This document shows positions 55,284-64,000 of a stretch of 64,000 nucleotides of DNA, piece by piece. Position 1 is the stretch's first letter; every line of letters begins with the position of its first letter. Below the pieces are notes generated by a model. The model was given only the letters and a program-made list of their open reading frames with translations. It made no database searches and was not told the DNA's origin. Origin of the DNA: Siphonodentalium dalli (lineage: Eukaryota; Mollusca; Scaphopoda; Gadilida; Siphonodentaliidae); NCBI GenBank assembly GCA_032622095.1, contig CP136067.1, positions 50,321,899 through 50,385,898 on the forward strand, read 5' to 3'. A program made the position numbers and the translations under genes.

Positions 55284-55965
55284 TATTGTCAGATCATACA
55301 CAGAGATTTATACAAGTTTTTAATCGGTACTATTGCATTTAAATTGGGCCATTAAAATAAATACATAGGTCTCAGGTAATTATATATGGGAAAACTGGTG
55401 CAGGCTTTTTGTTTCTTATTTCTTCATGGCGCCTTATGTAAACATAATTAAACAAAGAGGTTGAACCATGGGTGCTGTCATACCCCCATGGTGCCAACTG
55501 AAACATGGGCAGGACAGAACTCAAATTTAAAATAATCAAATGGAAAATGTGAATGTCACCACTTTATTTAAAACCATTGTGATGGTGAACATCCATATCA
55601 AATGTCTTTGACATTCTATAAACCATGGCTGAAGGACCAAAAAAATATATTTAAGGTAAACAAAGAAGGATAACTCTAGAATACAAAGTGCAAATTGCGC
55701 ACTATTTTGAAAGGACCCCGATGGCAATCCATACATACAATTGAGATACATGTACAATAAATCATGGCTGATATATCTGCATGGATGGACAAATAACTGT
55801 TATTTTCAGATAAAAATTTCCTCAGTAAAATATGTCAGCCCAAAATACATTTGGAGCTGTTTCGAGTGGGAATTATCATTGACTATTGGGAATATTCACA
55901 GCAAAGTTGCAATGATGTTGCATGCTGCCACAACGAAACACCTGTGCCCAATATTCACTCCTGCC

Positions 55966-56202
55966 TTAACCCTTCCATGACTGAAGCTTCCTGATATTTT
56001 GCGAAAACCCTGTGCCAATGCCATATGGATCCTCGTATATATAAGAGAATACATTGGCCTAACAATATTTGCCTTGACCTTAAAGCCAGTTCATTCTCTT
56101 TTATATGCGAGGCTTCCAATGGAAGACTCTCATATATAAGAGAATGCACTGGCATAATATCTTAATGCTGCACCAGCACAGCTCCAGTCATGAAAGGCTT
56201 AA
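55966..56202 (+). mobile_element. piggyBac-like TTAA MITE, family 3 (copy 3)
   Basis: TTAACCCTTCCATGACTGAA at 55966, right end GTCATGAAAGGCTTAA at 56202. Hairpin 1 is shortened to GCCATATGGATCC; hairpin 2 has tip GCTTCCAATGGAAGAC. Confidence 0.85.
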
Positions 56203-56204
56203 AG

Positions 56205-57055
56205 ATTTCCTTTCCGATTTAACACCCATAAACTATTATTTCTTTGAAGCTCAGAGCTATTATATTTCGATGCTATTAGAATTCCCCAGTGTGCTTTCAT
56301 CAAAATGTACACAAAAATAATTGGCAAATTCTAAGTCAACAAGGATCATAACTCCAGTAAAAATGGGTGGACCTCACCCATATTCAAACTTGACCTGTAC
56401 CCCTAAACAATAATATCACATACCAAATATCGTTTAATTTCATTAATTATTACATGACTGAAGATATTTTCCGGAAACCATCTGGGATGGACATATGGAT
56501 GGATGAAACAATGGCCGGGCAGATTTCGGGACACAACAAATATCTTCTTTCATGTGTGATCGGCAAGGTATTAAAACTTGTCTATTTTCATGCATAAAAC
56601 ATGATTACTGAGTTGGGAATAAGTATACTTATGTATAAAACATCTGGTTTCTGATGATAATTTTTGTTGTCTTTTATTTCAAGAATAATTTACAATTTCC
56701 AAAGCTACCGCGACTTGAGTGACCTCCCAAACTCTCATTGCGGCATCCTCGTATGTCGGTAGATATTTCCAGTAGAATTTTTACTGGGCTGACAACAAAA
56801 ACTCGAGGTGGTGAAAATAGATCGATTTAAAAAATTTAATTTGAACGGTGGGTTTTTCGACTCAAATCAAATATTGTTCACACCTGAACCCGAAGAAATA
56901 GTAACTTAGGGGGGTTAAAATCGGACACAGTATCTTTAATAATTACAGATATTGGTCATCTTTAATGCATTTAACCCTTTCTATACTACCAAAGCATCAT
57001 TGATGAGTAGTTACAATAGGAAATGTTCAGATAATAAGTTCAATGAAAGTGTCAA
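56205..57055. other. Spacer, nothing certain
   Basis: A 'ggatcataactcc' unit at 56341-56560 ends in GGATGGACATATGGATGG. TTTAACCCTTTCTATACTAC at 56969 begins a TTAACCTTTTCT-family fragment. No gene seen. Confidence 0.4.
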
Positions 57056-57149
57056 TGACACTGTAGCTCAACTTAGGTAGGGGAATAATTTAATGGTTGA
57101 CAGTAAATGGAGGAATAGGAAAGGTGCTAATTGAAATGTCTAACATGCG

Positions 57150-59900
57150 CCAAAGGATTTAGTGATGCAAAGAGTAAAATACAAGATGGCTGCTGGTGGC
57201 CATTTTTTTTGGCCAATTGACCCCAAAAGAACTCGTTCCCATCTACGTATAATTGTTAACATCCATGACAAATTTTATGAAGATCTGACCAAAGCTACGA
57301 CATACAAATTTCATGATGATCAGACGAACAGTACGACCTGTAGACCGCGCCAATGGATTGAATTTTAAAATCCAAGATGGCCGCTGGCAGCCATGTTTTT
57401 TGGCCGAATGACCCCACAATGATTCGTTCCCATCTACATGTCAATGTCAACATTCATGACAAATTTAATAAATATCAGACCAAAGGTATGACCTGTAGCC
57501 CACGCCAAAGGATTTAGTCATGCAAAAAGTAAAATGCTGGTGGCAATGTTTTTTGACCGAATGACCCCAAAACGACTCGTTCCCATCTACATGTCATTGT
57601 TATAATTAATGACAAATTTCATGACCATTTGACCAAAGCTACGACCTGTAGCCCGCACCAAAGGATTTAGTCATGCAAAGAGTAAAATCCAAGATGGCTG
57701 CTGGCGGCCATGTTTTTTGACCAAATGACCCCATAACGACTCGATCCCATCTACATGTCATTGTTATCATTCATGACAAATTTCATGATGATCAGACGAA
57801 CAGTACGACCTGTAGCCCGCGCCAATGGATTGAATTTTGAAATCCAAGATGGCCGCCAGCAGCCATGTTTTTTGGCCGAATGACCCGACAATGATTCGTT
57901 CCCATCTACATGTCAATGTCAACGTTCATGACAAATTTTATAAAGATTAGACCAAAGGCAACCTATAGCCCGCGCCAAAGGATTTAGTCATGCAAAGAGT
58001 AAAATCCAAGATGGCGGCCATGTTTTTTGGCCGAACGACTCCAAAATCACTCGTTCCCATCTACATGTCAGTGTTAACATCCATGACAAATTTCATAAAC
58101 TTCCGACCAACACAACGACCTGTAGCCCGCGCCAAAGGATTTAGTCATGCAAAGAGTAAAATCCAAGATGGCTGCTGGCGGCCATGTTTTTTGGCCGAAC
58201 GACCCCAAAATCACTCGTTCCCATCTACATGTCATTATTAACATCAATGACAAATTTCATGATGATCAGACGAACAGTACGACCTGTAGCCTGCGCCAAT
58301 GGATTGAATCTTGAAATCCAAGATGGCTGCCAGCGGCCATGTTTTTTGGCCGAATGACCCCAAAATGACTCGTTCCCATCTACATGTCAATGTCAACATT
58401 CATGACAAATTTCATAAAGATCAGACCAAAGGTACGACCTGTAGCCCGGGCCAAAGGATTTAGTCATGCAAAGAGTAAAATCCAAGATGGCTGCTGGCGG
58501 CCATGTTTTTCGGCCGAACGACCCCAAAATCATTCGTTCCCATCTACATGTCATTGTTAACATCCATGACAAATTTCATGATGTTCCGATCGAAGCTACG
58601 ACCTGTAGCCCGCGCCAAAGGATTTAGTCATGCAAAGAGTAAAATCCAAGATGTCTGCTGGTGGCCATGTTTATTGGCCGAACAACCCCAAAATGACTCG
58701 TTCCCATCTACATGTCAATATTAACATCCATGACAAATTTCATGATGATCAGACGAACAGTACGACCTGTAGCCCGCGCCAATGGATTGAATCTTGAAAT
58801 CCAAGATGGCTGCCAGCGGCCATGTTTTTTGGCAGAATGACCCCAAAATGACTCGTTCCCATCTACATGTCAATGTCAACATTCATGACAAATTTCATAA
58901 AGATCAGACCAAAGGTACGACCTGTAGCCCGGGCCAAAGGATTTAGTCATGCAAAGAGTAAAATCCAAGATGGCTGCTGGCGGCCATGTTTTTCGGCCGA
59001 ACGACCCCAAAATCACTCGTTCCCATCTACATGTCATTGTTAACATCCATGACCAATTTCATGATGTTCCGATCGAAGCTACGACCTGTAGCCCGCGCCA
59101 AAGGATTTAGTCATGCAAAGAGTAAAATCCAAGATGGCTGCTGGTGGCCATGTTTATTGGCCGAACAACCCCAAAATGACTCGTTCCCATCTACATGTCA
59201 ATATTAACATCCATGACAAATTTCATGATGATCAGACGAACAGTACGACCTGTAGCCCGCGCCAATGGATTGAATTTTGAAATCTAAGATGGCCACCAGC
59301 GGCCATGTTTTTTGGCAGAATGACCCCACATTGATTCGTTCCCATCTACATGTCAATGTCAACATTCATGACAAATTTCATAAATATTAGACCAAAGGTA
59401 CAACCTGTAGCCCGCGCCAAAGGATTTAGTCATGCAAAGAGTAAAATCCAAGATGGCTGCTGGCAGCCATGTTTTTTGGCCGAACGACCCCAAAATCACT
59501 CGTTCCCATCTACATGACAGTGTTAACATCCATGACAAATTTCATAAACTTCCGACCAAAACAACGACCTGTAGCCCGCGCCAAAGGATTTAGTCATGCA
59601 AAGAGTAAAATCCAAGATGGCTACTGGCAGCCATGTTTTTTGGCCGAACGACCCCAAAATCACTCGTTCCCATCTACATGTCATTATTAACATCAATGAC
59701 AAATTTCATGATGATCAGATGAACAGTACGACCTGTAGGCCGCGCCAATGGATTGAATCTTGAAATCCAAGATGGCTGCCAGCGGCCATGTTTTTTGGCC
59801 GAATGACCCAAAAATGACTCGTTCCCATCTACATGTCAATGTCAACATTCATGACAAATTTCACGAAGATCAGACCAAAGGTACAACCTGTAGCCCGCGC
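57150..59900 (+). repeat. Satellite: 17 monomers of ~155-164 bp in 483-bp trimers
   Basis: The phrase CATCTACATG occurs at 57431, 57584, 57748, 57903, 58059, 58222, 58377, 58541, 58705, 58860, 59024, 59188, 59343, 59507, 59671 and 59826, plus a variant at 57240. From 58059 the steps are 163/164, 155, 164, 164, 155, 164, 164, 155, 164, 164, 155: a strict trimer of 483 bp (164+164+155). Monomer types differ at fixed places, e.g. GGATTGAATYTTGAAATCC versus GGATTTAGTCATGCAAAGAG. Open frames in this array are by-products. Confidence 0.95.
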
Positions 59901-59927
59901 CAAAGGAAATTGTTGACGGACACACGG

Positions 59928-59992
59928 ACACACGGACACACGGACACACGGACACACGCACACACGCACACACGCACACACGGACGACGGAC
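59928..59992. repeat. (CGGACACA)n / (CGCACACA)n microsatellite
   Basis: Eight to nine units, five GGACACAC then three GCACACAC, at the right end of the satellite element. Confidence 0.9.
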
Positions 59993-60610
59993 GCCAAACC
60001 ATGGCAATAGCTCAAACTTACAAGTAAGTTGAGCTAATAATACTAGTAGGTCATTTGTTGAACTTATTATCTGAATATTTCCCACCTGTGGATATAAATC
60101 ATTCTGTTCTCCAATTTTCTGTGTTTCTGTCTTATGCTTTTATCACCTGAACCTCCTAATGAATAACATAAGTTCCAATGTATACTTTTTTATTATGTCA
60201 GCTCTTGCGATGATAAATAGTGACGGTATATGGAATAAATAATAGGTGCTTATCCACCATCTTGTTTTTCTGGGATATTTTTGTGTATTTTGGTGCCAAG
60301 AAAGAGGATATCTGTCGGAAATAAATTTTTTTGAATTTAAAGACATAGTACCATGTACCAAAACCTGCATGCGATATATTTGAGGAATTATAAAGACTCA
60401 TAAATAAACTATCAAACTCAACAAGTTGTTCTACTTCTGGTGATTATTCATTGACTCAGTGCGTTGACGTTCAACGCCCATGGCGCGTCACTGTGACGTT
60501 ACATAAGTTAATGACCATAGGGACACATTTAACTTACCCAATTAAATAAATTACAGAGATGATTAATTAAAGGGATAAGCTGGATTTTGTCCACTGACAT
60601 AATAAATACG

Positions 60611-60760
60611 TTACGGGACGCTTAGTGGTCAGATATGGTGTCATGTGAGTCTCAGCGAGATCAATATTAGGCTCGGCCTACAGCCTCGCCTAATATTGAT
60701 CTCACTTCGCCTCACATTCATATGACACCATATCCGAACACTAAGCGTCCCGTAACTTAT
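60611..60760. repeat. Perfect-looking foldback, arms ~65 bp
   Basis: TTACGGGACGCTTAGTGGTC and GATATGGTGTCATGTGAG pair with CACATTCATATGACACCATA and ACTAAGCGTCCCGTAA. The centre is AGGCTCGGCCTACAGCCTCG. Likely a MITE of unknown type. Confidence 0.85.
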
Positions 60761-61002
60761 AATATCTGAATGGGAGAATCCATTTCGTATAGAAAGGGTT
60801 AAACACATTAGGTTTTTGGAACATAAGAAAAAGAATTGGATATAAATATTTCTGGATAACACAAAAAATAGTGACACGTGACTCATGAAATCAGCAACAA
60901 ATAATAAGTTAGAGGGTATTTACATCTGGAAGGCCTATGTACAATAGATGATGTATGCCTGACTGTGTCCTGACACATAGGGAGGTCTTTGATCATATGG
61001 TG

Positions 61003-61264
61003 TTAACCCTTTCATTAATGGAGCTGTGCTGGTGCAGCATTAAATATCATGTGCTAGTGCATTCTCTTATATATGTGAGTCTCCCCATTGGGAGGCTCGC
61101 ATATATAAGAGAATGCACTGACATAAAAGGTCAAGGTAAATATTGTTAGGCCAATGTATTCTGTTATATATGCTAGGCTCCCAACAGGAGACTCGCATAT
61201 ATAAGAGAATGCATTCGCACATGTTTTCACAAATTTCAGGAAGCTCCAATCATGGATGAGTCAT
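61003..61264 (-). mobile_element. piggyBac-like TTAA MITE, family 3 (copy 4)
   Basis: Inverse orientation: TTAACCCTTTCATTAATGGA and GCTGTGCTGGTGCAGCATTA at the left, GGAAGCTCCAATCATGGATG at the decayed right end. Both hairpins are present; tips are CTCCCCATTGGGAG and CTCCCAACAGGAG. Confidence 0.85.
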
Positions 61265-61595
61265 ACCAGAAACGACATTCAAGAGAGCCCACATTATATT
61301 GTGATAAATTTCAAAATGTATGCACTTGGGTAGTCTTGTCTAAATTGCATGACAATAGTTGTGCATGAATGACTGCATTCAATTTCTGTTAACTGTTATA
61401 ATGATTTTGCTAAACCTGTCACCAGCACAACATTAATTTTAACCAATTTTACATATTCAGACAGGACCTTGTTTTAAAACATTAAAATTTATGCCCAGCA
61501 TACTGAATAGAGCTGCATGTAATTCACAAACAAAATTCATTAATATAATAAGATTTGTCTGTCAGATTGCATGAGGACAAGTCTGTATATAGTGT

Positions 61596-62015
61596 TCTGA
61601 CATTTACAGAATGAGGTCCCCAAAGGGTGAATGTAGTGATGCTATCCCTCACAGCGGGTTAATGTCACCAAATTCACCCTCTGGAAAAAAAATTTCTGCT
61701 TACGTCTTAATTGATATAGGAGACCTAAGATCATATTGAAGTTCCCCAGTTGAAGTTGGTGATGTTCACCAATTAGTCACCTTGATTATGCAATTTAACT
61801 TCTGCAAATTAGGGGATATAGAAACTGAACAGAAGGGGAAAAAGTAACTAAAAACAATGTTAATTTGAGACTATAGATACTTCCCAGAAGATGAGACCTA
61901 AGTGGAATAGGTCCCCAGAAGGTGAATTTGGTGACGCTAGTCAGCTGTGCGGGATAGATTCAATAAATTCTCCCTCTGGGAACCTCATTCTGCAAATGTC
62001 AGACACAATCTATCC
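61596..62015. repeat. GAGGTCCCC-family palindromic element, nearly complete
   Basis: Left hairpin 61612-61690, inner blocks CCCAGTTGAAGTTGGTGATG and GATACTTCCCAGAAGATGAG, right hairpin 61910-61995 ending CTCATTCTGCAAATGTCAGA. About 420 bp. Confidence 0.85.
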
Positions 62016-62155
62016 AGGCATGGGGACTAACTTGCAGACTTGAGATACGGTGCCAGGGTTCATATATGTCCCATGCATAAATAGTACACTTCAAAATTTG
62101 TTCATATGTCAGAGCGGGAACCAGTATATCTTACGATTTTTTCCATTGTAACAAG

Positions 62156-62554
62156 TTAACCCTTTACCCAACAGAAGGGCCCTGTGCCAATGCATTCTCT
62201 TATATATGCGAGTCGACCATAGGTCGCCTCGCATATATAAGAGAATGCATTGGCTTAATACATTAAAAATTATAAAATTGTTAAAGAATGTAAGAAAAAA
62301 TGGTAAAAAGTGTTAAAAAAAGATTTTTTTTAGGCCAATGCATTCTCTTATATATGCGAGGCGACCTATGGTCGACTCGCATATATAAGAGAATGCATTG
62401 GCACAGGGCATAACTGTAACTATCACAATGTGGTCAAGGAGCTGGTTCCAATGATACCCATATTTGTATGGTTCTATTGAGACAGACCGAAGATATTTTA
62501 GGCTGTTGAAGCTTTTTTGGCCGGTTTTGGCCGGTTTGTTGGGTAAAGGGTTAA
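62156..62554 (+). mobile_element. piggyBac-like TTAA MITE, family 1 (copy 6)
   Basis: Both TTAA ends intact, two full hairpins, 399 bp. Small changes: GCTTTTTTGGCC instead of GCTTTATTTGGCC. Confidence 0.93.
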
Positions 62555-62559
62555 GGAAT

Positions 62560-63130
62560 ATGGAATCTTGATTTTCAAATGTGTCAACAGTGATTGAAAA
62601 GAGTCAGCACAGTCAGAGGGCCATGGTCACAAGTGTGTATCATAGTGTTGTAAAGAGATCACTTATAGTGGACATGCATGCTTTCCTAGTCACCTAATCC
62701 AATCAGAGGAGTGGTCGGTTGCATGTGTCAGACAGACTAATCTAATCAAGATATTCCTGTGTTGTGATCTGCCTGCCATCTGGTCTGGTTGTAAGATATC
62801 CATGACATGTTTTATTGGGCCAATTTGTGACACATGTTTACATTGAATCTGAGGAAACATGAAATTTCAAAGTCTTAAAATTGGGATACGTTGGTAGTCT
62901 CAGATGTAAAAAGTATCAATTATAATGTTTTATCTAGCTTGTTTAAAATGTAACACTTGGATACAGCTAAAAGTTGTTATTATTTATATTTTTTGTTTAG
63001 AAATTTTCAAAATTTGAGATTCCATAGTCCTTAATTTACTTGAATCAGTATGTAAAAGATCAGTTATTGTATGAACCCTGTATATATTTTTCACATATAA
63101 ATCCTTCCATCTGACCCTCCTATATGACCC
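62560..63130. other. Spacer, no feature recognised
   Basis: AT-rich single-copy-looking sequence between a MITE and the possible terminal exon at 63.1 kb. It may hold the 3'UTR of that gene. Confidence 0.3.
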
Positions 63131-63135
63131 TTTAT

Positions 63136-63208
63136 TCATAGATTCTTTACTAGTCCTCTGGCACTTGGGTAGATGTTAGAGTTATCCGTCTTCTTCCCTG
63201 TCCTTGGT
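63136..63208 (-). CDS. Candidate last exon of an unidentified gene
   Basis: Follows acceptor CTATTTTTAG. In the phase left by the exon at 63656-63715 it reads PRTGKKTDNSNIYPSARG and stops at 63136-63138. Another frame (RRRITLTSTQVPED, stop at 63150) also looks plausible but would need a different upstream phase, which is blocked by a stop. Confidence 0.22.
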
Positions 63209-63655
63209 CTAAAAATAGAATCAAAACTGATAGAAATGAGACTTCCGTAGAATTCCTTGATTTAATTGATAGGTGAACACATAAATATTGCCAAATTTTC
63301 ATTTTGAATTTACATTCTGCCGGAGTAATTAATCTCGTGCGTGGCATTGGAGAGGCCATTTTATAAGCTCCGTAAAGTAAAACAAAAATAGATAACAGTT
63401 CATGAACATGCGAAGAGTAAACAATGATATAAGATCTCTTTTTCAAACTTCTTAAACACAGATTATTTTGGTACGTACATGATTCATGATTTGTGTTTCT
63501 TCCATCCAAAAAATTGACATAGTGATCAGATATTTGTGCTGAACAACATTGAACCCCTAGCAACCAACAAACTTAATCATGATTAACTGAGTCAAAATGC
63601 TTTTCATACTCTATACTAAATAGTGTAACTCATTTGTTACAAAATATTCTCATAC

Positions 63656-63715
63656 CTTGCTGACTTTTCTCTTTTACCACTTTTCATTCTGCCCTTGTTG
63701 GTGAATACGGACGGT
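63656..63715 (-). CDS. Candidate exon of an unidentified gene, basic residues
   Basis: Acceptor CCTTTGCAG and donor GTATGA bound 60 nt with one open frame, PSVFTNKGRMKSGKREKSA, rich in Lys and Gly. The family was not recognised. It joins in phase to the candidate below. Support is splice-site form and composition only. Confidence 0.25.
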
Positions 63716-63855
63716 CTGCAAAGGGTAAGAGAATATTCAGTTGGTCATCATAAAAGCACATAAACCCACATAACATTCGCTGTTCAAATCTCGTGCCAAG
63801 TTGTGACCCTTCAGGATGGCCATTCATACTGTGAGTGCTTCGCACCACTCATGTG

Positions 63856-64000
63856 ATAACCCTTTACCCAACAGAAGGGCCCTGTGCCAATGCATTCTCT
63901 TATATATGCGAGTCGACCATAGGTCGCCTCGCATATATAAGAGAATGCATTGGCTTAACACATTAAAAATTATAAAATTGTTAAAGAATGTAAGAAAAAA
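63856..64000 (+). mobile_element. piggyBac-like TTAA MITE, family 1 (copy 7), cut by window end
   Basis: CCCTTTACCCAACAGAAGGG then hairpin 1 and part of the spacer. The flank is ATAA instead of TTAA. Confidence 0.9.

Larger units (their letters stand above)
57064..60039. mobile_element. TIR-bounded element carrying a satellite array (copy 2)
   Basis: TGTAGCTCAACTTAGG at about 57064 and AAGTTGAGCTAA near 60037; the right end is a small hairpin TAGCTCAAACTTACAAGTAA-. Directly before it are GGAAATTGTTGACGGACACA and a run of CGGACACA units. The inside is the 17-monomer satellite. Both this and the 14.9-17.1 kb copy also share AATGAAAGTGTCAA just outside the left end, so the true left limit may be further out. 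Confidence 0.75.

Noticed and set aside
58503-59690. Several 73-residue open frames of near-identical sequence
   Set aside because: They recur every 483 bp because the satellite has that period; they are by-products of the repeat.
57150-59900. CRISPR-like array
   Set aside because: Units are 155-164 bp with no short repeat/unique spacer pattern, and the sequence is animal nuclear DNA.
59870-60085. Cys/Val-rich minus-strand open frame
   Set aside because: It is the translation of the CGGACACA microsatellite.

Overview
The window is nuclear DNA of an invertebrate animal, most likely a bivalve mollusc. It has large introns, GT-AG splice sites, AT-rich sequence and dense transposon remains. The bivalve call is inferred from the repeat types: degenerate arrays built on the phrase 'gggccataact', a tRNA-headed SINE with an (AATC)n tail, and satellite-carrying elements. 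No database search was possible, so the species is unknown.

Only two genes are certain. The first is an FKBP4/FKBP5-type immunophilin co-chaperone on the minus strand. Seven coding exons lie between 25924 and 5347, with phases that join to 425 codons. They encode two FKBP domains and a three-repeat TPR domain. The C-terminal exon was not found. The second is a mitochondrial ATP synthase gamma subunit at 34945-35823 (+). Its CDS is uninterrupted, and a poly(A) signal followed by a genomic A10 tract lies downstream, which suggests a retrocopy. Two damaged tandem copies of an SGNH/GDSL-hydrolase-like gene lie at 37.5-39.5 kb (-). Two weak candidate exons lie near 63.1-63.7 kb (-).

Layout: 1-5.3 kb, a decayed pogo-like transposon and palindromic repeats. 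5.3-26 kb, the FKBP gene; its introns hold two hAT-type elements (one keeps a BED-finger remnant), piggyBac-like TTAA MITEs, a SINE with exact 12-bp target duplications, a TIR-bounded satellite element with a MULE-like insertion, a hAT nested in a larger TIR element, and a 2.9-kb element with ~150-bp TIRs. 26-31.2 kb, a foldback element, a broken LINE and a Helitron. 31-43 kb, the ATP synthase gene, SGNH copies and inverted repeats. 43-48.5 kb, palindromic repeat clusters and a LINE struck three times by the same MITE family. 48.5-57 kb, scattered MITEs. 57-60 kb, a satellite with a 483-bp higher-order period. 60-64 kb, foldbacks, more MITEs and the possible exons.

The most notable signals are: (i) three TTAA-MITE families with different ends that share one long hairpin whose tip co-varies; (ii) two MITE insertions whose removal with TTAA collapse restores the LINE reading frame; (iii) the A-B-C trimer satellite inside a TIR-bounded element; (iv) tandem copies of the FKBP exon 6/splice-donor junction; and (v) the probable ATP synthase gamma retrogene.
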